Of a DNA stretch of 64,000 bases, positions 53,130 through 62,749 are shown in pieces. The translations under genes were made by a program, and so were the position numbers. This DNA comes from Oscillatoriales cyanobacterium (GTDB taxonomy: Bacteria > Cyanobacteriota > Cyanobacteriia > Cyanobacteriales > Microcoleaceae). The notes under the pieces are model-generated. The model was not told the origin of the DNA. It ran no database searches and worked only from the letters and a program-made list of their open reading frames with translations. The stretch is from NCBI GenBank assembly GCA_004292955.1, contig RDXX01000027.1:33748-97747 (forward strand), written 5' to 3'. Within the stretch, counting starts at the first letter, position 1; each line of letters begins with the position of its first letter.

Positions 53130-53222
53130 ATAATTGGGCATTGGGCAAACAGGGCATTGGCCAAACAGGGCATTGATAATTGGTAATTGGCCAAACAGGG
53201 CATTGATAATTGGTAATTGGCT
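53130..53222. repeat. Tandem repeat upstream of lptC
   Basis: Units GGCCAAACAGGGCATTGATA then ATTGGTAATT, about 2.5 copies, built from TTGGTAA/GGGCATT heptamers. It continues in frame with lptC for 38 codons. Confidence 0.8.
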
Positions 53223-53302
53223 AATTAAAAACACTAATCAAAAATCTGTCATACTTGAGCTAAATTTTTAACTTCTAATTTTCAATTATTCAACCCATCA
53301 GC

Positions 53303-53414
53303 TATTACCCCATTCCCTATTACCCATTCCCCATTCCCCATTCCCCATTCCCCATTCCCCATTCCCCATTCCCCATTCCCCATTCCCCATTCCCCATTCC
53401 CCATTCCCCATTCC
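53303..53414. repeat. STRR array of CCCATTC heptamers
   Basis: About fifteen near-perfect heptamers CCCATTC, ending one base before the stop codon of the NYN gene on the minus strand. Confidence 0.9.
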
Positions 53415-54020
53415 CTATCTGTCGTCGTGTTCGTCCATCAAGCTCAAACCCGACAACGGGCGGTAGGCATAATTAGGACGCGAAGTTTTTTGGATGTCGT
53501 CTTTAATCATTTCCAAATCGATATAGCGATCGGCTACATTAATCAAACTGTCACTGGTCATCGATCGCAAACTCACCACCTCAACCCGCACGCCGCGATA
53601 GCTCACAGCATCCACAGCATAGGCCAAATCACCGTCGCCGCTCACCAAAACAGCCGTGTCGTAGGAACCGACCAACGCCATCATGTCTACAGCGATTTCT
53701 ACATCCAAATTCGCCTTCTTAGAACCGTCGGGTAACTGTACCAAATCCTTAGAAATCACGCGATAGCCGTTGCGGCGCATCCACAGCAAAAACCCCTGCT
53801 GTTTTTCGTTCGTGCGATCGACACCCGTGTAGAAAAAAGAGCGCAACAGCCGCGATCCCGCAGTTAAACGACACAATAGCTTAGTGTAATCAATCTCAAT
53901 TCCCAATTGCAAAGCCGCGTAAAAAAGATTAGATCCGTCAATAAAAATTGCCACTCGACCGCGATTTTCCAGAACCTGTTCCGGCGTAAAAAGGTCGTTG
54001 CTTTCTATTCTATTCAACAT
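53415..54020 (-). CDS. NYN domain protein, LabA-like
   Basis: 201 residues. NYN (DUF88) domains have a PIN-like nuclease fold. Conserved acidic residues are in VAIFIDGSNLFY (Asp28), KKANLDVEIAVDMM and LVSGDGDLAYAVDAVSYRGV. In Synechococcus, LabA takes part in circadian feedback repression; whether this protein has that role or is an RNase is not known. Start ATG MLNRIESN. It lies 91 bp downstream of metG on the same strand, so the two may be co-transcribed. Confidence 0.9.
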   Translation of the reverse strand: MLNRIESNDLFTPEQVLENRGRVAIFIDGSNLFYAALQLGIEIDYTKLLCRLTAGSRLLRSFFYTGVDRTNEKQQGFLLWMRRNGYRVISKDLVQLPDGSKKANLDVEIAVDMMALVGSYDTAVLVSGDGDLAYAVDAVSYRGVRVEVVSLRSMTSDSLINVADRYIDLEMIKDDIQKTSRPNYAYRPLSGLSLMDEHDDR

Positions 54021-54111
54021 GATTGTTATGCCTCAAATTTTATGAAAGATTGGTAAGGAAATTAAGTGCTAATTCATAATCTGTCATAGCACCCCGATCG
54101 CAGGCTGCCGA

Positions 54112-55719
54112 CTATGACGCTACTGTTTCCAGCAGTTCCAGCCGCTTAAACACTGGTTGGGGTTCCCCCAGAGTTTGGTTTGCAGGCAAAGCGCCCCAGG
54201 CAGCATGAACTGCAAAAGTCGCTAAACTGTTAACTGCAACCCGATCGTTAAAGTCAATTGAAAAACCTAGCTGCTGATAGATAGCACTGCTGATATTGGG
54301 AATAATCGGCGATAAAAGGTAAGATGCTAGTCTAACAGATTCCAGAACAGAATATAGCACTTGTTGAACACTTTCGAGCTGTCCTTGCTTGTACAAACTC
54401 CAAGGTGCTTGTACGTCAATAAACTTGTTACCGGCTCGAACTAATGCAAGCACAGCTTCGCAAGCCTTGCTAAAAGCTAACTCTTCGTAAAAACCCGCCA
54501 CTCGATCGCCCAAATCCAGGCTCATACCCTTGAGAAGGTTGTCGCCGGAAATACTTTCCCCAGACACATTTGGCACGCAGCCACCGCAATATTTGCGAGC
54601 CATGTTTAAGGTGCGGTTAAGCAAATTTCCCAAATCATTTGCTAGCTCAGCATTCAATATATTGATAAACCGAGTTTCGTTAAAATCGCCGTCCTCTCCA
54701 AATTCAATTTCTTTGAGGAAATAGTAACGAACTGCATCAGCGCCGTATTTATTCACCAATTCGACTGGGTTTAAAGTATTTCCCTCCGTTTTTCCCATTT
54801 TTTTGCCGTCTTTGGTCAAAAAACCGTGAGCGAAGACGCGGCCAGGTACGGACATACCCGCGGACATCAGCATTGCCGGCCAATAAACTGCGTGGAAGCG
54901 GAGAATATCTTTGCCGATCAAGTGCAGGTCAATCGGCCACCATTTAGATAAAGCATTCTCTAACAATGGGTCGCTGTCCGGATCGAGCAGAGCCGTGATG
55001 TATCCCAGCAAAGCGTCAAACCAGACGTAAATGGTGTGGCCCGGATCAACTGGTATTGGCAGGCCCCATTCCAGATTCACCCGAGAAATCGAAAAGTCTT
55101 GGAGTCCGGAGTTGACGAAGCTGAGCACTTCGTTACGCCGACTTTCCGGCGCGATAAAGTTGGGACGTTCTGCGTACAATGCCAGCAGTTGGTCTTGATA
55201 GCGCGACAGGCGGAAAAAGTAATTTTCTTCGTCGCGCCACTCCACTTCCTTGCTGGTGTGGACGGAACAGCGATTTCCGGGGAGCAAATCGCGTTCATCT
55301 TTGAATTCTTCGCAGGAGACGCAGTACCAGCCTTGTTGCTGGTTCAAGTAGATATCGCCGGAGTTCCAGACGCGCTGGAAAAATTCTTTGACAATGTACT
55401 CGTGGCGTCGCGAAGTTGTGCGGATAAAGCGATCGTAATGGATAGAGAGTTGCTCCCACAGCGCCTCAAACCCGGGAACTACTAAATCGCAGTGAGCTTG
55501 GGGCGATCGTCCCAAACTGCTTGCCGTGCGCTGAATTTTCTGCCCGTGTTCGTCGGTTCCGGTAACCAACAACACTGATTTGCCCCGCAGCCGCTCAAAT
55601 CTGGCTAGGGCATCGGCTGCCATAGTCGTGTAAGCGCTGCCAACGTGAGGCAAATCATTGACATAATACAGAGGCGTTGTTATGGCAAAGGTATTCTTAG
55701 TTATATCGGTCGATTTCAT
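54112..55719 (-). CDS. metG: Methionyl-tRNA synthetase
   Basis: 535 residues, class Ia synthetase that charges tRNA-Met. The HIGH-type motif is PHVGSAY near residue 25, and the KMSKS-type loop is KKMGKTEGN. The insertion with Cys pairs (CVSCEEFKDE; NRCSVHTS) is the knuckle region. The anticodon-binding helical domain includes NDLGNLLNRTLNMARKY. There is no C-terminal tRNA-binding EMAP-like domain, usual for cyanobacterial short forms. Start ATG MKSTDITKNTFAITTPLYYVND. Confidence 0.97.
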   Translation of the reverse strand: MKSTDITKNTFAITTPLYYVNDLPHVGSAYTTMAADALARFERLRGKSVLLVTGTDEHGQKIQRTASSLGRSPQAHCDLVVPGFEALWEQLSIHYDRFIRTTSRRHEYIVKEFFQRVWNSGDIYLNQQQGWYCVSCEEFKDERDLLPGNRCSVHTSKEVEWRDEENYFFRLSRYQDQLLALYAERPNFIAPESRRNEVLSFVNSGLQDFSISRVNLEWGLPIPVDPGHTIYVWFDALLGYITALLDPDSDPLLENALSKWWPIDLHLIGKDILRFHAVYWPAMLMSAGMSVPGRVFAHGFLTKDGKKMGKTEGNTLNPVELVNKYGADAVRYYFLKEIEFGEDGDFNETRFINILNAELANDLGNLLNRTLNMARKYCGGCVPNVSGESISGDNLLKGMSLDLGDRVAGFYEELAFSKACEAVLALVRAGNKFIDVQAPWSLYKQGQLESVQQVLYSVLESVRLASYLLSPIIPNISSAIYQQLGFSIDFNDRVAVNSLATFAVHAAWGALPANQTLGEPQPVFKRLELLETVAS

Positions 55720-56278
55720 TGAATGGTAAAAGAAAATTCCCTAAATTTAATTTCGATCTTAACTCAGCGCTTCAATCTTTTCTGGAGTGGCATTCAAGCC
55801 AAAATTGCTGCAACTTGTGGGCAATTGTTTAACCCGGGCTATTCCCAAAAGAAATATAGCTTTCCTCTCAAGACTAATCTTTTTTAGATCTTTTTGACGA
55901 ACTCTCTAAAATGTCTTAAGATTTTGATATTTTGCTGCCTTGGGGGCCCATAGAAGTGCAGATCCCGGGTCTTCAATTCATTTCTCGCAGGCACTATCCT
56001 GGAGTGCGCGGGATCGCCAACTGGATAGTGCCGACAAAACTCCTTGCTTAGCTTGCTGAAAGCAACCGAGCGACTGGCGCTCCGCCAGCGCTTCCTGTAA
56101 ATGGGCGATCGGGGTTCACTGGCTGTGTCAAACCCGATCGCCCGCAACTCCTGCCAGTTTCCGAGTTACTCGTAGAAGCAGCAACCGGGTTGTTTGCGAA
56201 AATCTCTATTGAACGATGCTTTGGTTTCTTGCCCCAGCAAGAGCGGGAAAGCAAATGGGTGCATCTGGTTTTTGAAGA

Positions 56279-56345
56279 GGGCGAAGCATGACCGCATATA
56301 AGTTATTAGTTATAATCTTATATTCACTGCGGTCATGCTTCGCCC
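56279..56345. repeat. Perfect 17-bp inverted repeat with a 33-bp AT-rich centre
   Basis: GGGCGAAGCATGACCGC and its exact reverse complement enclose an AT-rich spacer. GGGTGCATCTGG lies just to the left, as near other repeats in this window. Confidence 0.75.
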
Positions 56346-56410
56346 CTACAAACATGTTTATTGACAAAAAAATGGTTTTTTTAATGTTGCCACTACATCC
56401 GGGAAACACA

Positions 56411-56440
56411 ATTAAACCCCAAGCCAGTTAGGCTTGGGGC
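56411..56440 (-). terminator. Rho-independent terminator of hrcA
   Basis: On the minus strand GCCCCAAGCCTAACTGGCTT then GGGG is followed by TTTAATT: a 9-bp perfect stem with a 5-base loop, 31 bp after the hrcA stop. Confidence 0.8.
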
Positions 56441-56470
56441 TATCTAAATTATGGTAAATATAACAATATG

Positions 56471-57568
56471 TTATCCTTCGGGAAAATTCACTCGATTTCC
56501 GCCAATAGCTTCGGACAAATAATCCGCCGCAGCTTCCACCACCGCGATCGCATTTTCGTAAACCATCCGCGTCGGTCCCAAAACCCCAACACTACCCACT
56601 GGCATTGATCCCCGGCGGTAAGTCGAAGAAATCAGAGTACAGCCGCGAATTGGTTCTAACGAATTTTCTGAACCAATACGCACCGTTACCCGTTTCCCAG
56701 GCGAGTCCAAATCAGGCGATTCAAAAATCAAAGGCCAAAGCAGTTCCTGTTCTTGTTCGAGCAGTTGCACCAGGGTTTGAACTTGCTGCAACTGCGAAAA
56801 CTCTGGCAAGCGCAGCGCTTCTGCCAAACCGCCGATCAGAATCCGCGTGTAGGTTGGATTGCTTTGACGGCTGCTCAATGCAGCCAGCATGGTTTCCATC
56901 CACTCCGCGTACAGTTCAAAGTCCCGGTCTAACTCGCTCCAGTCTACAGCGGAGAGTTCCGAGAGCGATCGCCCGCGTAACTTGCTGTTCAAAAAATTTG
57001 ACAAAATCTGCAATTCGCGATCGACAATTTCAACATCAGGCCAATTACCTTCTGCGCCCTTCGGCAACTGTACTAACACCGAATGAGTTTCGTAGGCATC
57101 CGTCACCACGATCAGCATCACCTTACCCGCCTCTAGCTGCACCAGTTGCAAGTGTCGCAAGCAAGCCATATTGGTTTGCGGTATGGTAATCATGGCAATA
57201 TAACCGCTGATCGTTGCCAGAATTTTAGCAGCGCCGCGGAGTGCCCCATCCATGCGCCCATCCGACCAATTGAGTTGATCCAGTACCTGTTCCACCTTAC
57301 GGGCCAGCGTATCAGATGGCTGAATCAACTGGTCTACGTAAATTCTGTAGCCGGAGTCAGAGGGGACTCGTCCGGCAGAAGTGTGGGGCTGATATAGCAG
57401 TCCAGCTTTTTCAAGAGTCCCCATCGCATTGCGAATGGTAGCTGGGCTGACGCTGAGGTTGTATTCGTCAACCAAAGCTTTTGAGCCAACGGGTTCCGCT
57501 GTTGCTATGTAGTGGCGAACCGTTGCCCAAAGGATGTGTTGTTGCCGATCGGTGAGGTTAACGCGCAC
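56471..57568 (-). CDS. hrcA: Heat-inducible transcription repressor HrcA
   Basis: 365 residues. HrcA represses groE-type operons by binding CIRCE and depends on GroEL for folding. The N-terminal winged helix is [20 protein letters not shown] and [18 protein letters not shown] (recognition helix) then [18 protein letters not shown], an almost invariant signature. A GAF-like central domain and dimerisation segment follow, ending [20 protein letters not shown] and YLSEAIGG. I see no CIRCE (TTAGCACTC-N9-GAGTGCTAA) in the 265 bp upstream, so autoregulation is not supported here. groES/groEL are not in the window. Confidence 0.97.
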   Translation of the reverse strand: MRVNLTDRQQHILWATVRHYIATAEPVGSKALVDEYNLSVSPATIRNAMGTLEKAGLLYQPHTSAGRVPSDSGYRIYVDQLIQPSDTLARKVEQVLDQLNWSDGRMDGALRGAAKILATISGYIAMITIPQTNMACLRHLQLVQLEAGKVMLIVVTDAYETHSVLVQLPKGAEGNWPDVEIVDRELQILSNFLNSKLRGRSLSELSAVDWSELDRDFELYAEWMETMLAALSSRQSNPTYTRILIGGLAEALRLPEFSQLQQVQTLVQLLEQEQELLWPLIFESPDLDSPGKRVTVRIGSENSLEPIRGCTLISSTYRRGSMPVGSVGVLGPTRMVYENAIAVVEAAADYLSEAIGGNRVNFPEG

Positions 57569-57695
57569 AAATAATATTTAAGCAGAGTAAGATTTTAGAG
57601 TTGAAAGCCATTGAAAAGCTCTGTCCGAAAAGGGCGATCGGACAGACTTATCTACTTAAACATAACAGATTTTAGGTTAAGGAAGAAGTCAGTTG

Positions 57696-57833
57696 TTACT
57701 GGTTATTGGTTATTGGTTATTGGTTATTGGTTATTGGTTATTGGTTATTGGTTATTGGTTATTGGTAAGTTCTAATGCCCCATGCCCCATGCCCTGGGAA
57801 GGCCCATGCCCCATGCCCCATGCCCCATGCCCT
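57696..57833. repeat. STRR arrays: TTATTGG and CATGCCC heptamers
   Basis: About ten TTATTGG heptamers (57696-57765) and then about seven CATGCCC heptamers (57778-57832) interrupted by TGGGAAGGC. They separate the hrcA promoter region from the alpha/beta hydrolase stop. Confidence 0.88.
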
Positions 57834-58700
57834 TTAAGTGTGTTCTTTCAGAATATTTTGTAGGTAACTAGCCACTGCATCTGGCTGTTCCACCATTGCC
57901 AAATGGCCGCAATCGGGAAGCTGAAGCACATTTTCGCCACAACCTTGGAACATCCAGTGAAAGCTAGCCAAATGCAGCACGTATTTTGGTTCCATAATTT
58001 TGTCTTTAGTGCCGGCAATAAAATACACAGGCTGCTTGAGTCGGGACACTATTTGCGGCAACAGGTGAATCTCGGCTTCTGTGGTGGAGTCCAACAAAGC
58101 CCCCAAAGCTGCATCTGGATGGGCTGCCACGAAATCTCTCAAGCGCTGCCGTCCCCACGATCGCCCGATCGAGCGATCGACAGAATCGCGGGCAAACACC
58201 AAATCTGCTAGTGGCAAATGAGGCAGCCAGCGGGGACGCATTTTTACTAGCTGTGTGCCGACGGCTCGAAATCGCTCGAATTCTTCCTTTAGATAGATGC
58301 CGCCGCCTGCATTAATACAGAGAACACCTTTAATACGATCGCACAATTGGCTGGCTCCCCAAAGAGCGATCGTACCGCCGAGAGAGTGTCCCACCAGCCA
58401 AGCACTAGAAATATCCAGTTTTTTGAGTAAAATTTCCAAATCGCGAGCGTAGGCTGCGGGAGTGTAGGAACTTAGCGATTCTCCTCGCTCGCGACTATCA
58501 TCGCCGTCGGATTGAGAATCGCCAAACCCTCGCAAATCGTAAGTCAGGCACTGATAGCTGGGTGCCAAGCGATCGGTCAGAGGTTGCCAGTAGCGGCGGC
58601 TTAACAGCCAGCCGTGGACAAATACCAGAACCGGGGAAGTTGGAGTGGGAGCCGTCAAATCGCAAGCGTGCCGAACCCCTAGGATGTCGATGGTTGCCAT
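57834..58700 (-). CDS. Alpha/beta hydrolase
   Basis: 288 residues. The fold is clear: oxyanion-hole VFVHGWLLSRRYW, strand YDLRGFGDSQ, nucleophile elbow VGHSLGGTIAL (Ser in GHSLG), the acid in FIAGTKDKIMEP and the catalytic His in LPDCGHLAMVEQPD. An insert with Glu/Arg/Ser (DGDDSRERGESLSSY) follows GDSQ. Substrate unknown; it resembles esterase/haloperoxidase-like hydrolases. Start ATG MATIDILG. Confidence 0.9.
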   Translation of the reverse strand: MATIDILGVRHACDLTAPTPTSPVLVFVHGWLLSRRYWQPLTDRLAPSYQCLTYDLRGFGDSQSDGDDSRERGESLSSYTPAAYARDLEILLKKLDISSAWLVGHSLGGTIALWGASQLCDRIKGVLCINAGGGIYLKEEFERFRAVGTQLVKMRPRWLPHLPLADLVFARDSVDRSIGRSWGRQRLRDFVAAHPDAALGALLDSTTEAEIHLLPQIVSRLKQPVYFIAGTKDKIMEPKYVLHLASFHWMFQGCGENVLQLPDCGHLAMVEQPDAVASYLQNILKEHT

Positions 58701-58965
58701 AATTTTATCCTATCGCGAAATCAAGACAGAGGGATCGGCAGTTACACTCCGGGCGATCGGCTCAGTTTAACTTTCTCTCGATGAATATCAGGTTTTGAGC
58801 AAAAACCCAGTTTCTGAACGCAAGAGAAATGGAAGTCGGAAGTAGAAATCACAAAGAAGTAATAAAATCAAGGGTTTCAGGAATTAAGAACGTCCTTAAG
58901 CTCGATCTGATAGCTCCGAAACGTTGTTGTGATAAACCGGCTTTCACCAGCGTCAGGCGCTATTC

Positions 58966-59691
58966 CTAAAACCGCTCGCCCAACAATCTTTGTCGCACCC
59001 CCTCAGCGATTTTCTGCCCCAGATACTCAGGAATCAAACTTTCATTGGGGCCCAACAAGTAGAGAATCAAGCGAGTTCGCCCCCGCCAAACCAATAAATT
59101 TGCATTCACCACCAACAAATCCTCTTGCCAGATGGCATACATAACCTTGTAAAAAAGTCCAGGCTGGTTGTCTGCTTCAATCAGCAAAGCCGGCAAGTGG
59201 AAAACCGGATCGACGTAAAATTCAGTAGCCACATCCTCCAAACCCGCATCTAAATTAAATTCCACAGCCAACATCTCTTCCACCTCAAAATGCCCCGCCA
59301 AGGCCTCTCGAACCGCCCTACAGACGTTTTCGGCTGTTTTATCTGCCAGTACCTTGCCACCGCGAGATACCACCAATTTGATAAATACCAGCATCGGCGG
59401 GTAAATTTGACCGTAGAGACTGAGACTGTGAATCGTCAGCCCGTAGGCAGCCAGCACACCGAAAATGTCGCTCAGTAGGAAAGACTGGTTCCGGTAAGCA
59501 AAATGCAGGGCACTTTTGTTACCTTCGGCTCTTATTTCGATGACGGCTTGCCGAGTTTTGTAAAGTTGGTAAGCTAATTTGAGGTTTTGCAGTTGGATTT
59601 CGCTGCTGACAAATTGCTCGTAAAACTGTGGAAACGCTCGGTTAAAGCGCTTGAGAAGTTCTAGTGTAGATGGTTTTAAACCCGAAGCCAT
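58966..59691 (-). CDS. ACT domain protein (GlnD-like tandem ACT)
   Basis: 241 residues. Two ACT-like ligand-binding units: SALHFAYRNQSFLLSDIFGVLAAYGLTIHSLSLYG (about 58-105) and FHLPALLIEADNQPGLFYKVMYAIWQEDLLVVNAN (about 165-200). The order resembles the C-terminal ACT pair of the uridylyltransferase GlnD, but without the nucleotidyltransferase or HD domains. It may sense amino acids; this is inference. The solo tnpB lies immediately upstream on the same strand with only 47 bp between, so its promoter has probably been displaced or replaced. Confidence 0.85.
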   Translation of the reverse strand: MASGLKPSTLELLKRFNRAFPQFYEQFVSSEIQLQNLKLAYQLYKTRQAVIEIRAEGNKSALHFAYRNQSFLLSDIFGVLAAYGLTIHSLSLYGQIYPPMLVFIKLVVSRGGKVLADKTAENVCRAVREALAGHFEVEEMLAVEFNLDAGLEDVATEFYVDPVFHLPALLIEADNQPGLFYKVMYAIWQEDLLVVNANLLVWRGRTRLILYLLGPNESLIPEYLGQKIAEGVRQRLLGERF

Positions 59692-59738
59692 AATTGAGGG
59701 GAAGGTGCGGGAGATATACTAGGTATTGACTGATACAT

Positions 59739-61250
59739 TTACGCGACACTTGCCCGGCTATTACCGGACAAAGTAACGAGAGCACTATCACCCTCATAGG
59801 AGATAGAGGCGGTATCCCGCAAAGCTTTCAGTAATATACCAAAAGCGCCATTGTAATCTCGTGGGATTGAACAGCCACATTCAGGACAAGTAAACACTTT
59901 AGAACCACCTAGCTTTTGATGTACGTGACCGCAATGGGTACAAGTTTTAGACGTGTATTCTTCAGTGACATCAATCACATTGACATTTCTAACATTTGCC
60001 TGATGTTTGATGGTTTGTTTGAATCTGTAATGCGCCCATGTCAACATGGCTCTAGCAGTTTTTGAACGAATCTTTCTTCGTGCTTTGGCGACCATTTGGG
60101 AAGACTCAAAAGTCGGAAGAAATATGACTCTATAGTTGCTAGTTAAATAGCAAGCGGTTTGTTTCTGGCATTCGTCTACTAAATTACGAATGCGTATTCT
60201 CATACGGTGAGCCGCTTGTCTCATTCGTTTTCGGCGCTGTTTCGTAGCTTGAGACATTCGGCTCATTAGGTTATCTAGGTGTTGACAGAGACGAGCTATT
60301 CGCCCCATGTCACCACCTCCAAACTCAAGGAATTTATTGCCATCAAACCCGGTCATAAATGTTCTTACGCCGGGATCTAATGCAATAATTCCTGTTGCGT
60401 CCGTAGGCTCTGCGGTAACTGACAGAGGAAACACTGCAAACCAACGACCCTTGCAGTATACCAACTGAGTACCTCGATCGCACTCAGGAATTATCTCAGA
60501 AGTATGATAGGTTAATCCTTTGGTTAAGGAAGGATACCAAGTGCCTTTTTTGAAGTTTGAATCGTTAAACTTTATGGTTTGAGAGTAATCTCTGATGCTA
60601 CGGAACTTGGCGTCTGAACTTGCCTTAAATGCTCGGTGAGCATCAAAAATAGCATTCTGTCTGATATGACAAGGCGTTTCTTTTACCCATTCTGGTAAAT
60701 CGCCTCGCATAACTTCGTTACGCAACTGCAACTTACTTAAGGGCTTTTTGCGCTGCATTGCTATTGCTTGGTTGAAACAATAACGACAGGCTGCTAGCCA
60801 TTTACGCCAGACTTTATTTAATTCCTGACTGGGATAAATCCTGAGCTTGTGAGATTTGAGTTTTATACTGTCGCCGTCCGTACAATCTACTACTCGATCG
60901 GTGGAGGACTGCAAGCACGTCTTCAAGCATTTTTTGTTCTGGACTAAGGTTTGTTTTACCCGGTACCAGGAGTTTACACCAGTTTTGCTCGCTGTTCCAT
61001 TGGCATTGGTCAAAGCCTCTTCTTGCCAATCGGTTTTTGTGGGCAACGACAACCATTCGGACATCTCATGAGAAAATTCGTTCCAATAGGGGAAGAAGCT
61101 TTTGGATTTTTCACTGGCTTTGTTCCCAACATCGGAGATTTCTTTCGTTGACTCCAAGGATGAATGATGGTGAGAGTGGGACGTACTTGACAATAGTTTT
61201 TTCCTCAACTCTTGTTTGATTGTATCAGATTGTCCCGTAATGTCCGGCAA
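59739..61250 (-). CDS. tnpB: TnpB, IS200/IS605-family RNA-guided nuclease, solo
   Basis: 503 residues (TTG start at 61250 in the longest frame; next Met at residue 63). TnpB proteins are RuvC nucleases guided by an RNA made from the transposon right end. The catalytic set is intact: Asp in IALDPGVRTFM, Glu in IFLPTFESSQM, Asp in IPRDYNGAFG, with zinc finger CTHCG...CPECGC between the last two. The helical wedge region begins at KLKSHKLRIYPSQELNKVWR. About 130 N-terminal residues (KSFFPYWNEFSHEMSEWLS) are an extension seen in the larger TnpB group. No tnpA is nearby. An omega RNA would be expected across the 3' end and the 47 bp beyond it, before the ACT gene. Confidence 0.92.
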   Translation of the reverse strand: MPDITGQSDTIKQELRKKLLSSTSHSHHHSSLESTKEISDVGNKASEKSKSFFPYWNEFSHEMSEWLSLPTKTDWQEEALTNANGTASKTGVNSWYRVKQTLVQNKKCLKTCLQSSTDRVVDCTDGDSIKLKSHKLRIYPSQELNKVWRKWLAACRYCFNQAIAMQRKKPLSKLQLRNEVMRGDLPEWVKETPCHIRQNAIFDAHRAFKASSDAKFRSIRDYSQTIKFNDSNFKKGTWYPSLTKGLTYHTSEIIPECDRGTQLVYCKGRWFAVFPLSVTAEPTDATGIIALDPGVRTFMTGFDGNKFLEFGGGDMGRIARLCQHLDNLMSRMSQATKQRRKRMRQAAHRMRIRIRNLVDECQKQTACYLTSNYRVIFLPTFESSQMVAKARRKIRSKTARAMLTWAHYRFKQTIKHQANVRNVNVIDVTEEYTSKTCTHCGHVHQKLGGSKVFTCPECGCSIPRDYNGAFGILLKALRDTASISYEGDSALVTLSGNSRASVA

Positions 61251-61738
61251 ATTTGTTATTTAGTTAGTCCTCCCATGCCTTATGGCAATGGGATTTTCGA
61301 TTTGACGATTCGACTTAAATTTCGCCCGTCTCCTCACTAAAAACAAAAATCAAATCTGTCTGGGAATATCTAACTAGAATGTCACGGTTGTGCCATTCCA
61401 TTAGCATTTTCCACCAAGTATATGAGTTCCGACGCGATCGGCGGTACTCAAAAGAAGCAATTCCTAAAATGCCTCTGTCCTGGTTGGGCAACAAATTTTA
61501 CCTTAACACTGGGTTGTCCTGGCACAGGCTAGGAGAACAGTTCTACCAAACTTGACGAGAAGCAAAAAAGCACAGAGTCAATGTTGGACGACAAATCCCT
61601 GTTTTCGGCGTAAGATGAGTGTACCGTAAACTGTTCCTCAAGAGGCTACCCGCAGTTCATCCCACGCCGATCGGAGTGGGTTTATCTATCGGGCTCTCTT
61701 TCACGTCGTCCAACTTCTACTACCTTAACCGCGCCTGC
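61251..61738. other. Intergenic region left of the Ycf52-like gene
   Basis: It holds a small hairpin CCCATGCCTTATGGCAATGGG (61272-61292) that could be the left-end hairpin of the IS200/IS605 element. GAATGTCACGGTTG-type unique sequence follows. An open frame from 61619 is in frame with the GNAT gene but lacks the conserved start and is not used. Confidence 0.45.
61272..61292. repeat. Candidate left-end hairpin of the tnpB element
   Basis: CCCATGCC and GGCAATGGG pair with one bulged A around a TTAT loop, 22 bp before the tnpB start. IS200/IS605 left ends carry such subterminal hairpins. Confidence 0.45.
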
Positions 61739-62290
61739 ATGGGTTTTTGGAAAAACTTATTTAGTAGTTCTGAGTCTGCCTCTGTACCCCAAACAGCGGA
61801 ATTTGAGGAAGATGTGGCTCTTGGGTTAGGCGATCCGCTTTCCCCAATGTTTCGCAAACCCGCCAGCGGCAACGCTCGCATCTTTTTTAGTTGCGATCGG
61901 GACATTGACCTCTACGAACTCGAAGAACTTTGTAATGCAGTGGGTTGGTCCCGCCGTCCCCTGCGTAAAGTCAAAAAAGCTATTGTGCACAGCTTCCTAG
62001 TCGTCTCTATGTGGGAGATACGGGGCAGCCAGCGACGGCTGGTCGGTTTCGCCAGAGCGACTTCAGACCATGCTTTTAATGCCACGCTTTGGGATGTGGT
62101 AGTTCATCCTGATTACCAGGGTAAAGGCATGGGCAAGGCACTGATGAAATACATCATTAAAAAACTCCGCAGTGAAGACATCAGCAACATTACCTTATTT
62201 GCTGACCCTCAGGTGGTGGATTTTTACCGAAATTTGGGCTTTATGTCCGATCCAGAGGGCATTAAAGGTATGTTTTGGTATCCAGATTAG
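61739..62290 (+). CDS. ycf52: Ycf52-like GNAT N-acetyltransferase
   Basis: 183 residues from the ATG at 61739 ([13 protein letters not shown]). The frame is open from GTG 61619, but the extra part is not acetyltransferase-like. GNAT domain: [21 protein letters not shown], acetyl-CoA loop [14 protein letters not shown] and [19 protein letters not shown]. The N-terminal [28 protein letters not shown] is characteristic of the cyanobacterial/plastid Ycf52 (NSI-like) group. Substrate unknown. The tRNA-Pro gene lies 230 bp downstream. Confidence 0.88.
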   Translation: MGFWKNLFSSSESASVPQTAEFEEDVALGLGDPLSPMFRKPASGNARIFFSCDRDIDLYELEELCNAVGWSRRPLRKVKKAIVHSFLVVSMWEIRGSQRRLVGFARATSDHAFNATLWDVVVHPDYQGKGMGKALMKYIIKKLRSEDISNITLFADPQVVDFYRNLGFMSDPEGIKGMFWYPD

Positions 62291-62522
62291 CTCGTCCGGT
62301 GGAGGTCAGCATTGATTTGTTGAATAAATCCAATATTCAAGCTGTCAAACACCTCACAAGCCTGTGGGCTGCGGTCAGTTACGCTTTTATGTATCCCCGC
62401 AGCTTGTCAAGCCCCACAACCTTAAAAAAACTTCGACGTAGCTGCATCGAAAGCTAAAATTAAAAAAAAGCTTGACAAGCAGGTGGTTTTCTGCGTTAAT
62501 GGTTAAGAGATAGCCAATACAC

Positions 62523-62596
62523 CGGGATGTAGCGCAGCTTGGTAGCGCGCCTGCTTTGGGAGCAGGATGTCGCAGGTTCAAATCCTGTCATCCCGA
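62523..62596 (+). tRNA. trnP-TGG: tRNA-Pro (anticodon TGG)
   Basis: CGGGATG (62523-62529) pairs with CATCCCG (62589-62595), followed by discriminator A. The anticodon stem CCTGC/GCAGG encloses loop TTTGGGA with TGG at 62557-62559. The T arm GCAGGTTCAAATCCTGT is standard, and the D arm is GCGCAGCTTGGTAGCGC. CCA is not encoded. No intron. Confidence 0.97.
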
Positions 62597-62749
62597 TCGC
62601 ACAATTTTAAATAATAGATTCAAGCACAAACTGCGGCTGAGGTTTACATTTGTTGAAAATGCCAACCGATTGAGGTAGTTTTTGCCGATCGTGTCAAGGA
62701 GCCAGTCTTTGCGTTAATGTGTTTCAGGATCGCTCGGGAGTGGAAAAAC

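Larger units (their letters stand above)
55720..56470. other. Long intergenic region with several inverted repeats
   Basis: 751 bp. Inverted pairs: GGCACTATCC/GGATAGTGCC (55990-56032), GGGCGATCGGG/CCCGATCGCCC (56103-56143), and GGGCGAAGCATGACCGC with its exact complement (56279-56295/56329-56345). Short frames on the minus strand are not supported. The hrcA terminator lies at the right edge. Confidence 0.5.

Noticed and set aside
56605..57189. 194-codon plus-strand frame within hrcA
   Set aside because: Antisense of a strongly conserved hrcA. The product is Ser/Pro/Arg rich with no domain.
57569..57695. CIRCE operator upstream of hrcA
   Set aside because: No TTAGCACTC or GAGTGCTAA half-site could be seen in this stretch.
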